Source of the DNA: Paraglomus occultum
Lineage: Eukaryota > Glomeromycota > Glomeromycetes > Paraglomerales > Paraglomeraceae
Direction of reading: 5' to 3'
NCBI GenBank assembly: GCA_910592205.1
Contig: CAJVPJ010000619.1
Location: 1-20,672, forward strand
DNA: 20,672 bases
The notes beneath the pieces are model-generated. The model made no database searches. It saw nothing but the letters and a program-made list of their open reading frames with translations, and was not told where the DNA came from. Position 1 is the first letter of the stretch, and each line of letters opens with the position of its first letter. Shown one piece after another: positions 1 to 11,479 of the stretch. The position numbers and the translations under genes were made by a program.

Positions 1-679
1 TGTGTGTGGTGGATCGATGTATGAAGAGACGGTGAATGATGAAGTGGTGGGGGAGTATGCGTTATGGAGGAAGAAGGAGAGGCGGAAAGGTGCGGATAAA
101 TTGGCGGCAAGTGGTTTGGTGATGATGGTGGCATATGTTGTAGCGATGAAGATGGAATGGATGAGGGTGCTTGTTGATACTGTTGTTGATAGTAAGATTG
201 CATTTGCATATGTGTGGATAATTCCGATAGCGATTTCCTACGTGTAGAGTCTTTCCTGAACGGTATAGAGTCCATATGATTAGATTCTAATTGTAAATGT
301 GAGTTAAAGGGGGGTATAGGTTGTAAAAACGAGGACGAATGATGCATTTGTGTCAGATATTGTCGAGATGGTTGGTTTTGTTGTTCTGTGCCCTGGCTGG
401 GTTTTTTTGTTTTGAAGTAAAGAAGAAATTGAGTGAATTAGAAGAGGAATATTCGTTGATTGGTGGATGGCAGCTAATATTATACGAGTGTTATTGTGCG
501 GTGAGGGAGTCACTACTGTAGACAAATCACCTACAACAAAGGTACACACATTCTCTTTCTTTGTCATAAATGCGTCTATTGTTCATTCTCCTTGTTCTCC
601 TCTTGCATGCAATTGTATACATACGACACACACATATGTAAGTATAGTTGAATTACCTGATCAGGTCGGTAATCTCCAT
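1..679 (-). CDS. N-terminal part of a Q/P/S/H-rich disordered protein (3' end outside window)
   Basis: The minus strand is open from base 396 to the window edge with no stop. The translation is strongly biased: a QQQYQQ run near residues 78-83, serine and proline clusters, histidine pairs, and a basic patch RKDSTRRKS (residues 55-63) containing an RRKS site of the kind basophilic kinases such as PKA use. This bias is typical of disordered regions of fungal regulators; no folded domain is visible, so no function is assigned. A first exon is possible at 657-679 (MEITDLI plus two bases), with donor AG|GTAATT and an acceptor after CCCAG at 397-398. Phases match, giving 139 visible residues. That intron (260 bp) is longer than others here, so initiation inside the big exon at Met codon 345-347 or 273-275 is the alternative. 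The coding strand is fairly sure, the start is not. Confidence 0.62.
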
Positions 680-719
680 AATAATGATACTTTATTCGTA
701 TAATGCGTATAATATGCCG

Positions 720-727
720 TATAAATA
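720..727 (-). promoter_or_regulatory. TATA-like box upstream of the left-edge gene
   Basis: The minus strand reads TATTTATA about 40 bases upstream of the proposed first-exon ATG (677-679). Its position suits a core promoter, but such strings are common in AT-rich DNA, so this is weak support. Confidence 0.2.
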
Positions 728-2240
728 ATGCTATATCAAAACCAGACCGCGTTCACAGAAGGTGCTCGACGCTGTCGATAAATCGCCCAACTGCGTTGTC
801 TGCTTAAATTTTTTGGTTACTCTTTACGTTCAGAAGAATGTATCGATTATAAATTGAAATATTGTTCATATTAATTTGCTCTAATTGTAATAAATGCAAG
901 TTGTTTTTTTGGAGAGAGAGGCTACTCTCCAACAATACAACCAAGCAATGAATTTAATAAATGTTTAAAATTTACTTAATTTGCAGAACCAAGGTATTTT
1001 ATATACCTGCATTCTGTGGCGCTGCAAAGTTACACACACTGTATAAAGTGCCGAATATCTATTAGGCTCATTATAAGCTAACACAAAATTTATAATATTA
1101 ATATAAATGTGTAACGAGCCTTCGCTAGAGTATATCACGATTAATAATCTCTGCCTTCACCCCCACCCCCATCCCATCCTGATCATGCAATTGATCCTAA
1201 TTTTTAAAAGTAGGACAGGCAAATTTTTGTCGTTTGTATTGAAAACTCACATATACAACTTGTTGATGTATACGCCCCAACGGCAAAACTTGTTGCTGGA
1301 ATTAATCGATCGATTATACTGTATTAATAATTCATGTTTTATGTAATGCATGGTATATACTGACGCATGTTTTCTAATGGTTAGTATCATACCGATTCGC
1401 AGTCGAAAAGGAAGCAATTTGATATTCCAATTTTTCTTTCACGGGCATGACCAGTTATCGTCCTAATTTATATTTATTGTATCTAACATATATTTCTGAT
1501 ACTCTAAAACTGACCAATCAAGCATTTAATGTAAAGTTATTGCACGTGGTCAATACCCTTGTATACGGGTGATATTCAATTACTTATCAATGATAAATAA
1601 ATAAATACCATTATCATTACATTACCGGAATCGTACTATATCAAAATTTTGTTTGACTTTTTGGATTTCTCTATTCTTCAATCAATTCATCTAGAACGTC
1701 GGCGGAGCTGCTTACAAAATGACGGTGCAACTGTTAGTTAAATACTAGAGATCGTCTCTTATTGGCTGTAACTGCAAAGATGACCCTGAATGGGCCTATG
1801 ATGTCTATTTGTGCATCAATATACGCGTTGATTGAATGTTTATTTGTGCAAGAAATTGATACATAATCGAAATCAGATAAAGTGGGAGCACAGCGTTTTT
1901 AAAGTAGGAACGATTGTTAAGGGTTTGATTTATCGTACAAAAGAAAATTAGCTCTTGTTGTCTAATGTTTACTCTCATTTCCATATGATTCAGCGATTAT
2001 TCAACTGTAGTGTTGATGATTACAGTAGATCGCACGAGTTTTGTCGCCTAAAACAGTAAATTAGTAGATAAGTCATGTAAATCGAGACATAAGTGTGACG
2101 ATAAGAACATGATAAGGACATTAGGACAAGGAATTTAATACTGGAATTATAGCCATTGAAGGTGGCTAGCGACAATAATGAGCTGCCAATAACCTTTGTT
2201 TGTGTGCATTAAATTAAGTATTTATCAAATATTTATTTAT
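728..2240. other. Intergenic, no gene recognised
   Basis: AT-rich sequence. A GC-richer patch lies at about 745-800, just upstream of the left-edge gene, and may be its promoter or 5' leader. The plus-strand 79-codon frame at 1107-1346 has no recognisable domain and a composition like the background. A C-rich tract lies at about 1158-1178. No RNA gene or terminal repeat was seen. Confidence 0.5.
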
Positions 2241-2243
2241 ACA

Positions 2244-2290
2244 CAAAAAAAAAAAAAAGAACAAAAAACAAAACAAAACCACAACAAAAT
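2244..2290. repeat. A-rich low-complexity tract
   Basis: A run of adenines followed by degenerate (AAAAC)n-like sequence. It could be an ancient poly(A) tail of a retroposed copy, but I see no upstream coding or flanking duplication to prove that. Confidence 0.5.
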
Positions 2291-4058
2291 CCAAATATAA
2301 TAACAAACGATCTTTGTGATTGGAGAAATAGATGGGTTTCGATTAGCCAGTGAAACGATTAACCAGTAAGGACTTATAACCGTTCTTAGTGTGAATGTAT
2401 TTTTATCTGTAATATAGAAATGTTACTAATGTTTCCTTGCACAACATCATCAATCACCGAAGAGTAACAATATTATCCATGGTACAACATATGGGGAAAG
2501 CAAACGACACAAGATAAAGGATATCAATGTAAGCGTGAGTAAAATGGCAAACTGACGATTTATCGTACGTAACGCAAAAAACACACTCGGTTATAAGTTG
2601 TCGTCGTGAGGAGTAATGATACACAATCTCGGTCACTATTTCTCTCTCCACAATCTATGCACATGCACATGTGACAAATACTATCACGTTAACGGGAACC
2701 ACATGCACTTATTCAGCTGATCGCTCAGTTGAGATTGTGACAGATGTGGCTCTTTAAATAGTTAAACTAATACTTTGAATTTCCTGAACTGTATATTAAA
2801 AATCCCCGAAGCACTACGGTGAATTTATGCTTCTACAAAAGAAGTTTTAAAAAGAATTAAGGATAATATATTGCTATTGCATTGCATTGTATTGTATTGT
2901 ATTGTATTGTTAGGTAATATGTTATTCATGTATTTATATGGCAATCAATATACTGTATATGCTAAGAGTAAAGGGGGTTTATTTTCTTCCATATTTATAA
3001 CAGATATAAATCCATAAACGTTCAATACTTGATTCTCTTTCACATCAAAAATGATCGGTTGCAGTTTCATAATGTAAGATAAGAGATCAGGAACATATAA
3101 ATTGATCGGTGCACTATATAAACAGAAGGCGTCAATTTAAACAAAGTTACTAAAGTCGAAACGATAAAATTCTTATCGATTCTCATAGCGACAACAGGCA
3201 ACTAATAGTAATAGGAGACTTATCATTATCATTATCTCATATCAGTGCACTGACCACATAGCGCAGCAGGCATACTTTGTGCAACTTGTAAACGTTGATA
3301 TAGTGAACACGTTGGGAAAACTCGTAATTGATATAAAAGTGAATGTCTCGGGCCAATCATATTCGCTATAGTGTCGAATTTGCAAGTCTAACGCCCATCC
3401 CGCCAAAACCATTAAATAAATACTGCGGATTTATTATATAAAACCATATTCGTCAAAGTTAAATCTAGTATATTAAGTTTCGCTAATGGAAAAACAATGT
3501 CCCGTATTATTAAGTGGCGGCGTAACCAATAAAAATAAGGTAGATAATAGATAGTAAATAAATAAAGTCGCCATTAGTACAGAAACATCCCACTTCATGA
3601 ATAAGCAAAGCTAAAAGACAATCCTTTTTGTAACTAACGAGATATAGTTGATAAGCTGATTTACCGAAGCCTTTATGCTTATACAAGATCAGATGAACAA
3701 GGGAATCAATTGCATTCAGGAGATACAGTACATGCGTGTACGAAAACACCAGTTCCAGATGCATTCAATTGATTATTAATACTGCAGCCCAGCATTTATT
3801 TGTCAGCCAACTAACACAATAGACAAGTGAAAGTTGTTGTCATTACGAAATAAATGAATTCTTGTTTATATATGTTCTATGCAATTAATACGCAAGATAA
3901 TCTCCTTGTGGTAAGAAAAGTTTTTGATCTTTGAAAGTAACACACCATCTTATTCGCAAAAAATGCAGGCTTTTAGTGTTCCTGCATTGTTACTAATTAA
4001 TTACATAGAATGCGAGTCTCACAAAAAAGCAACTTTGAATTCGTGAAACAGACAATCT
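2291..4058. other. Intergenic, no gene recognised apart from a short pentamer repeat
   Basis: AT-rich sequence with short frames in both directions and no coherent domain. The minus-strand frames at 2454-2651 and 3510-3764 have background composition. A TATA-like string (CTATATAAAC) lies near 3113-3123, but no convincing coding sequence follows. Confidence 0.5.
2875..2910. repeat. Pentanucleotide microsatellite (ATTGY)n
   Basis: About seven head-to-tail pentamers. The first units end in C (ATTGC) and the rest in T (ATTGT), as expected for a microsatellite in which one variant unit has spread. Confidence 0.85.
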
Positions 4059-4085
4059 AGAACGTCCAGAGCGTCCAGAACATTC
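4040..4085. repeat. Short 9-bp tandem repeat with two heat-shock-element-like dimers
   Basis: Three adjacent 9-mers related to AGAACGTCC occupy 4059-4085. The block also contains TTCGTGAA (4040-4047) and GAACATTC (4078-4085), both matching the inverted nGAAn dimer pattern bound by heat-shock factor. No strong gene lies downstream, only a weak 83-codon frame at 4158, so a regulatory role is speculative. Confidence 0.3.
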
Positions 4086-4157
4086 AATAAGCCAAACTGG
4101 ACAAGTTTATGTATTTCCTCGTGAAAATCAGAAACCGCTACTTATACAGTACGTTCA

Positions 4158-4409
4158 TTGATATTGCTTGCGCAATATTTATTCTTTATTCTATGTTACA
4201 TGCACGCATGCAAAACTATCACACTCCCTGCCGTCCTCTCGCATCAAATATTCAAAAAAGAGAGCATAGCCAAAATAGGTTACGTGATTTACAGAACTTT
4301 GCTGATAACCGATAAAATTTATATTGTAGTACATGATTGTGTCAATCGACAACAACAAAGGGTAGTTTTTCAAGGACAGAACTGCACATGCGGTACTTTT
4401 GTCAAATGA
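4158..4409 (+). CDS. Weak candidate small secreted protein
   Basis: An 83-codon plus-strand frame. The first ~18 residues are hydrophobic (MILLAQYLFFILCYMHAC) and look like a signal peptide. The tail has three cysteines (one after HD, then C-x-C). This is the general shape of a small secreted fungal protein, but no family is recognised. Overlapping frames in the other plus phase (4109-4315) and on the minus strand (4191-4373) are nearly as long, so chance is a serious alternative. Confidence 0.18.
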   Translation: MILLAQYLFFILCYMHACKTITLPAVLSHQIFKKESIAKIGYVIYRTLLITDKIYIVVHDCVNRQQQRVVFQGQNCTCGTFVK

Positions 4410-6633
4410 AGATCGTTGTCAAAAATACGGATAGGAACGAATTAGAGTTGGTATAACACATTGTTCTCATTCTGATGTCAAATTTTGCTGTGGGCCATTC
4501 TGCAATCAGCGGGAGGATTCACATATTAATCTAGAGACGAAAACACATAAGGGACGAGTATCTACTGTACTTGAGTTTACGTTCGATCGAAATACATGCC
4601 CCGTCTTTTCTTTTTCACAACCCGGATACCAATTTTACAACCTCAAATCGATAAATAGAGAGATCATGATGGATGTCACATAAACGGCGGGATGAACCGT
4701 CAACGACAACCAATTATAGGTATAATAATATTCTAAAACCTTTCGGTGAAAGTAAAAAAAAATAGAATGGAGTTTGTGAACTGAGGACATATCCGAAACG
4801 GCATTTTCCGAACGGGACAAGCGGGGGTTCTTCAATGAGCTATATTAGTATTGGATGCTTACGTTATCAATTTGTTTTTACATGACTGGTCTACAACTTT
4901 TTCCGGTGTAGTTAATCATTATTTGTTCTTTAGAAAAAAAACCCCCCATACAGAATGACCCTTGACAGCCTCTCGTTTCTCAGAGGACGTCAGTAAACAT
5001 CTTTCTTATTGGAGGATCATTTGTCGATCACAGCCAGCAAATGACCCCTGAAGCTCACAGGGTAAGAAATCGGAATTACGGATATGGACAGCGGCCACTA
5101 TACTATAATTGTTTTTTTCTAAGACGTTTTGACTGACTGTGGGTTTCTATATAGCAGTAGGGATCGCCGGATGAGTGAAGAATAGTATCGTCGTCTAGAA
5201 TAATGCGTGTAGACACGTTACACGAATGATTACAGAATGACATAAACAATAGCAACAATATATGCTTTATCGTTTAGGAAAGCATAACAGTGACACATTT
5301 TTTTTAATCAACCAGGATTTAAAAAAGAATCTATGTACGATGCCAATTACTGTAACCATATGAGGACTGTGAGCGTGAAGACCAACCCTCATTTTGATTT
5401 TAAGCCCAGTTTGTTTTAAACCGCTATCTTTTTCAATAAATGATACATACTCGGTTGGCTATAGAAATATCGTCTGGTATTAGTACTGTTCATTATCGTT
5501 CCAATAGTCATCGATCGTAGTTGTTATCAACGGACAATCGCACGTGTACGTTCATATTGTTGTTTGGCAAAAACTACTTGTGATCCGATATAACCAGCGG
5601 TTATCGTTCGCAGACATGGTTCTTTTTGCGATAAAGCAGAAAGATAAAACAAACGTTTGATAGTTGATAGATATTACTGGAATGGTTGTTAGTAATATCC
5701 AAAAAAAGAAGCGGAATATGCGTGCCACGCTGTTATCACTATTAATATCATATGCTGATTACATAATATTTTCATGTCGGATAAAAAAGAACACTCATTA
5801 TGCTTTCGCTTACCTTACGCATCTATTACTCATTATAAAGGTCGAATCTCATTTGTTCATATCGGGAACTTACAAGCCAAATAGGAAACTCTACCCTTAT
5901 TGTGTCATAAACTCTCCACTCGCGTGATGTGGTTTCAACGGAGAAATCAACTATAGTCCCTTTTCATCTTGCAGAAATGATGCACACGTCATTTTACATG
6001 TTGCTTACATAACTGTGTTCGTCCACAACGGTTGCATTGCGAAGAGACAAATACATTCATATACGTAAGAGAATGTTCTAAAAAATACCCGTGATAAAAA
6101 AATAATCCATGGTAGTGTACATGCTTGTCACACCCTGTATTCGCGGAGGCAACAAAGTTGGCATTATTCAACGGTATCTGATTCATTTATGTGCATTTTA
6201 TTGCTGATGGATTAAATTAGAGATACCGTTTCATCGATTCTGGTACAATGATTACTGCTTGGCTAGTCGTTATAATAGGATTTACACATTACCAAATTAG
6301 TCTTTCTTAACAATGCTTATGAAGTAGGCGTTAACTTGTTTTAAATTTATCTTGTACATGTGGGTGACGTTTGTAGTATAAATGGTATCATAAATGGGTT
6401 CTTACTTGCACGTCTACCAAAAAAGGCACATCTTCTAGTAATATCACAGGGGAAAAGCTTCTGTTTGTTTGATCGATTATTTCTTGGAATGGCGTAGATA
6501 TTCTTGCTATGAAACTCACCCTCTCTTTCTTCTTCGCCTTTTTTTTTTCTTTATTATAAAATGCCATGTCTTCAAATTAAACAACGTACGCGTGACAAAT
6601 AATTTCAAACAAAGTATTAATAGCATTGTACAG
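4410..6633. other. Intergenic, no gene recognised
   Basis: AT-rich sequence without supported genes. The frames at 4635-4835, 5664-5927 and 5989-6186 have background composition and no domain, although the last ends in a C-x2-C-x5-C-x2-H pattern. No inverted repeat with target duplication was found before 6642. Confidence 0.5.
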
Positions 6634-6641
6634 TTACGTTA

Positions 6642-6797
6642 GGGTCCGGTTCGTTTGTCCGACAGTCATTTTTCCGACAATCATTTGCCCGACAAAAAAC
6701 TACCCAAAAAAGGATAACTTTGAAATAATGCTGGTAAATATTTGTCGGGCAAATGAACTGTCGGGCAAACGTTTGTCGGGCAAGTAAATGGCACCCA
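6642..6797. mobile_element. 156-bp MITE with 8-bp target duplication and 15-bp subterminal repeats
   Basis: The element is bounded by a perfect 8-bp direct repeat, TTACGTTA, at 6634-6641 and 6798-6805. Its ends are related inverted repeats (GGGTCC... and the complement of ...GCACCCA). Each arm contains three tandem 15-bp units built around TTTGCCCGACA: left at 6652-6666, 6667-6681 and 6682-6696; right, inverted, at about 6741-6785. There is no coding capacity. An 8-bp duplication is typical of hAT superfamily insertions (P and Merlin elements can also give 8 bp), and subterminal repeated motifs are the usual transposase-binding arrangement in hAT elements. I infer a non-autonomous hAT-like element; no matching transposase is in this window. 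Confidence 0.85.
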
Positions 6798-7760
6798 TTA
6801 CGTTATATAGCAAAAGAACATAATTATAATGAAATTGGATAGTCAATAAACCCTTTTGGATATGAAAAGGCCTTACAACATATAACTTTTGCGCGTGTTA
6901 TGGTCAATTCTAGATGTAATAACAACATTTTCCTCATTTGTGCGGTTTCATAAAAGTCATAACAAAATCATTATTTAGGTCATGTTATTCTGAGAAAGGC
7001 GTAAAATTCAGATAAACGGCTATTCCTCCACATTATAATGATTAACTTTTGTTTGAGTTCGAGATTGTCATGTCTTAGAATTCTATAAATCATCTCAAAC
7101 AAATATTGTTCGTTCGTACTCGCATCATAAGATAACGTTATGTAACTAACGAGTACATGTCAGAAGTTGACGAATACTTTGCATCTCTGACTAAATTGGC
7201 CCTATGACGTCAGATGATAGTGCTAATTACGAATTATTAATAAGAAGTTATTTGTTTTATGTTAGAGTGGCACCATTTTTCAACAGCTTTCCCCTTTTTA
7301 TAGCATGCACATAATATCTATACAAATAATGATCCGCAGATTATCCTATAAAGATATGCCGTCTCTTTTGCTCAGGAATCTTATACGCTAATATGATTCG
7401 TCGGACTTTCATAGATACATGTACGCAATGATGATCATTTCAATCAATTATTTTGTAACACAAGCGGAATGTCAAAACTAACACGTGCCATTTGTATTGA
7501 TTGGATAATTTCATTTATACATGCTTACTAACAAATCAAAATATCTCTCTAATAATTAGAACGTTGGGATGCAAATATTATTCACGTCTTTACATAATCC
7601 ATGGACGTATTATAACACGTGTCGTTATAGTCTGTCGCCTAAATACTGTATTACCACCGTTCCGATGATAGACCTCGTCTTGACAGCTATTTACTAAATT
7701 TCTACACCATTCTGGGTAATATTGGACTTCAAGCAACTCTTTCCTACCATCACCAATTGT

Positions 7761-7778
7761 GCATGAGCTTGCTCATGC
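7761..7778. repeat. 8-bp-stem hairpin, 2-nt spacer
   Basis: GCATGAGC and its exact complement are separated by TT. No run of T follows and no coding sequence flanks it, so it is not a bacterial-type terminator. Role unknown. Confidence 0.5.
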
Positions 7779-8892
7779 TCTCAGTCAAAATTCTGGTATT
7801 TTTGAGCACAAATTGAGACACAGTCGGTTTACGAGACCTGGAAAATTTTGTTAATGTAATAAGTAAAGACTTTAGTTTCGAAAAGCGACTATGTTTGAGT
7901 CGCCTACTGACATTGCCGATTATTCATATGGCATAATTAATTATGATAACTTTGATTTCGATTACACTAATCTTGCTAGTTTTTCTACATAAATGGCGAT
8001 GTTTTTCGTGCGTCTCTGTCTTGGTACATTGTTGTATAGAAACTAAGGCTTAATTTTATGACGTGTATAGAATTTCAGAAGTTGAATTTAACAAACAATG
8101 ACAGCACGGGAAAAAACAAAATATAACGAATTATTGGTTAATTTATTAACATAAACTTAATCTGAACATTTTTAATTATACGTTTTTTAATAGAAGAATA
8201 TTAGTAGCACGGGGAAACGTATATTAATGATAACATCTGATTAATGCAAGAGAATCAAATAAAACCTGTGGTAATCGTTTATAAATTTTTCGGCTTTCCA
8301 TAATAGGTGATCATTGGTCCGACTATTGCGCATAAATTGTGTGAAATTTTGGAGATAAATATTTACATTTCTTACCAATTTGGTCAGACAATTATTATAG
8401 TCAGAACATGTACGAAAACATTCAACGTCACTAACGAATTTATAATGCACCGCATGGATACACAAATTACACAAATTTTAATCTTGGATGACCATTGACC
8501 GCGATCCGAATGAAAACCAATGACAGGCTTAATTTAGATTTTATATATTTTGCTATCTGACAAGAACGATTATTAATGTTTCAACAGGCATTACAGATCG
8601 GTGACAACAACGGATGCGCGAACGAAGAAGATAAATGTTCAAAGTGTCTGTTTTTCTTTTATCGTCATTCATATTTATTTCTATGTTTGTAGAATTTATG
8701 CTGAATGTGCTCGATGTACTCGGAATGATATCAACGGTCTCACCCTCGGATGTTGGTTTGCCCGATAACAAGAGTACAACAGATTTATATACAACAGCTA
8801 TCATAATTAAATTAAATTTATGACGGTTAACCACTTACGAAATTTCGCACAAGCAACATGTAACTATTGATTATTAGGACAATATTATTAAA

Positions 8893-8908
8893 GGCTTAAT
8901 ATTAAGCC
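8893..8908. repeat. Perfect 16-bp palindrome
   Basis: GGCTTAATATTAAGCC equals its own reverse complement. A second small stem (AATCAT...ATGATT) follows within 25 bases. It could be a binding site for a dimeric factor or the end of a vanished element; nothing nearby decides. Confidence 0.5.
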
Positions 8909-9613
8909 ACTTTGTGATAATCATTTTTAGATGATTGTTAACAAAAACATTAGTGCGACTTTCGAGAATTACCGGTTGACATGGCAAATTTGTCTTGGAA
9001 AAAGCAATAAATAGATTGAACAATGTTTTTTTTTTTCGTAAATAATAAATATGTTTTCTTTGTATATAAAAATTTTATCCGAATTGGAAAGCGTTACTCT
9101 GATTTTACGAGATTGATAGTAAAAATAATAATAATAGTGAATCATGCGTGTCTATCTGCTTACTTTGCTACTCGCGCAAACCTTCTTTTTTAGTATAGAT
9201 TAATCAACTATCTATTGTAATTCGATTGGCATGGTTTATAATGGTTCTTCAGACACACGATATCTTTAGTCAACTTAATATAAGAATTCAAAACATATGA
9301 AAACCTTTCCTAGCACTCGCTAAACAAAATATACGAAAAGTTTCTAGTTAACTTTAATAATTGCAAATCAGAGAATATTAAATATCCGTGTTAAATCTAC
9401 GTAATCAATATCAATTAAATTGAAAAGCAGATTTGTTATTAGCTAGACATACCAACCAAAGTTCCCTAAATGGGTGTTACTCCCGTTCAATAATCTCATA
9501 TTTGCCGATCAATCGTTATTTAGCTTTGTTTAAAATTTAACTTTATCATAACTATAATAGTAAAAATACCGTTTTTAAAAACACGTCTCTAGTCTAAACG
9601 CAGCTGTTTGACG

Positions 9614-9635
9614 TATGTTATGTTATGTTATGTTT
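9614..9635. repeat. Pentanucleotide microsatellite (TATGT)n
   Basis: About four head-to-tail copies in non-coding sequence. Confidence 0.8.
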
Positions 9636-10248
9636 TCTCTAACTTGATTTGTCCTTCGGTTGTAATATTCGAAAACCAAACAAAGTAATGGTTTCAGTAA
9701 GAGATATTCTGTTATCTTTCCTTCGATTTTAGTAACGATCGATAATCATAAGCGGTCAGCTTAATTAAGACTAATTGGAACACGCTGTTTATTAATTAAT
9801 AATAACAACGAAGGATGAGATATACGACAATGCCTGAAAAACCAGATCTGATAACTTTTTAGTAAAGCCTATCATTATCGTCAGCAATGCGGAAATCCGT
9901 AAGACCAGTTATCGCATGAGAATATAATGAATAAAATTGGTGTTTATATCGAAAATCAATAGATTATATACGATGCTCATAATTGTCCGATCATTTGCAA
10001 TCTTTCTTCTTATCTTGAACATTTTTGTTTATTTAGCACAAACCTCGCCATTGCCAAGCAGCAAATGATGATTAATTAAGCAAATGCCGGATTACCTTTA
10101 ATCAGGTAACATCATACAAGTGCACACAAGAACATATGACATCAGTAATACTTAAATGACAATTTTTGCTCTTAATCATTCTTCGATTATCAGCCTTCTA
10201 TCAAAAATTCGGTAAGAGACGATGGGGGGCAGCGACACGTACACCATA

Positions 10249-10265
10249 TCTTGCATGATGCAAGA
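10249..10265. repeat. 17-bp odd palindrome
   Basis: TCTTGCAT and its exact complement flank a single G. It lies in an intergenic region beside a GC-richer patch (10220-10245). Function unknown. Confidence 0.45.
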
Positions 10266-11435
10266 GAGTTCCACATGCTAAAAGAGGGAAGTTATCCCTT
10301 CTTCCAATTCTTTTTCCGATATTCCGGCAGTTGGCTACAAAAAATTAAAAAAGGGTAAGGTCTGATGCATTAATATTAAAGCGATCATTGACCGGAATTA
10401 CAATAGGGACAAGAGATACTGACAGATCTGTGTAAAACTAAAAATAGGATATTCGTTACTTATCATTTGACATTAATATTCATCATGCATTAAGATTTTG
10501 TAAGAATTTCCCAAATTGTGCTCATCGAATAGCCAACTGCTTAACTTTCAGTTTTGACGTACCACCCATCCTTAAACAACATACTGTACTTATCCTAGTA
10601 TGAATGATTTCCTACAAGTCATATCCGAAGACTTATTGACAAGCACTTTCCACTTTCTTTCTTATTGATATTTTGAATTCACGGTTCAGTACTTTTACAT
10701 CAAACTATTTGATTATTGAAAAAACGCTTTGTCTGTTTACTGGTAGAAGAACTATAGGCTCGCTTAATGTATATTTATCTGAATCTTGACTTGTTGAGAT
10801 GAGCGTGAAGAAAAAGTTACAAAAACATTGTAAAATTGACTGCAGAAAATGTTAGAAATGACGCACAATTGCAAGCATTCTGACATCTATGAGCCCAGTA
10901 ATAGGTTTGCTTGACTGTCTCGTTACCACATCTTATGGAAACTTAATTTGTCGGCTACCGATACATAGGCTTATTAATTATTATCATTTCTATAGTAAGG
11001 CTGATAGTAATGAAATAGTAATCTATATGTAATTCACCACTATGCGTTGTGTTAGAACCAGCGTTTTCAATTAAAGGCAAATTTCAATTAAGTTCAATAT
11101 TTAAAAAGTTTAGTCAACAGTATTTTTGAGAACTGTTAGCTTTCTATTACATACACAGACACAATTGTTTACATTTAATCTGTAATTTGTTAACAAATAA
11201 ACCAAACTTGTCTAATAAAATAGAATAGATTATGTACATTAGTGTATATTCCGTAGATAGCTACTGATACATACCGGGTATCGCAAGTTGAAATTATTTT
11301 TTTAACTTGATAGTTAAGGTTTGGTATCATTAGGGGAGAAGGTAAAAATATAACTAATAAATATATCACAACAAAATTTCTGCGTTTACGCGTAATTGCG
11401 CTGTTTCAGAAAGCATAAAATTTATTGCCAAAAAA

Positions 11436-11479
11436 CCAAATAAAAACAAATAAAAACAAATAAAATAAAAATAAAAATA
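11436..11479. repeat. A-rich tandem repeat, unit AAATAAAAAC
   Basis: About three copies of a 10-bp unit grade into (AAAAT)n. Low-complexity DNA with no associated gene. Confidence 0.75.

Noticed and set aside
2-247. Plus-strand 81-codon hydrophobic ORF
   Set aside because: It is opposite the Q/P/S-rich minus frame that stays open beyond it; its valine and methionine runs are the antisense of CAA, CAT and CAC-rich codons.
304-567. Minus-strand 87-codon ORF
   Set aside because: It is in a different frame from the biased coding frame over the same bases and overlaps the likely intron; no domain is visible.
5989-6186. Minus-strand ORF ending in C-x2-C-x5-C-x2-H
   Set aside because: A single short metal-ligand-like pattern in a 65-codon frame with background composition; likely chance.
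7761-7778. Hairpin as a transcription terminator
   Set aside because: No T-tract and no upstream gene; the DNA is eukaryotic.
8553-8834. Overlapping opposite-strand ORFs (8553-8834 minus, 8635-8823 plus)
   Set aside because: They exclude each other, neither has a recognisable domain, and no splice or promoter context favours one.
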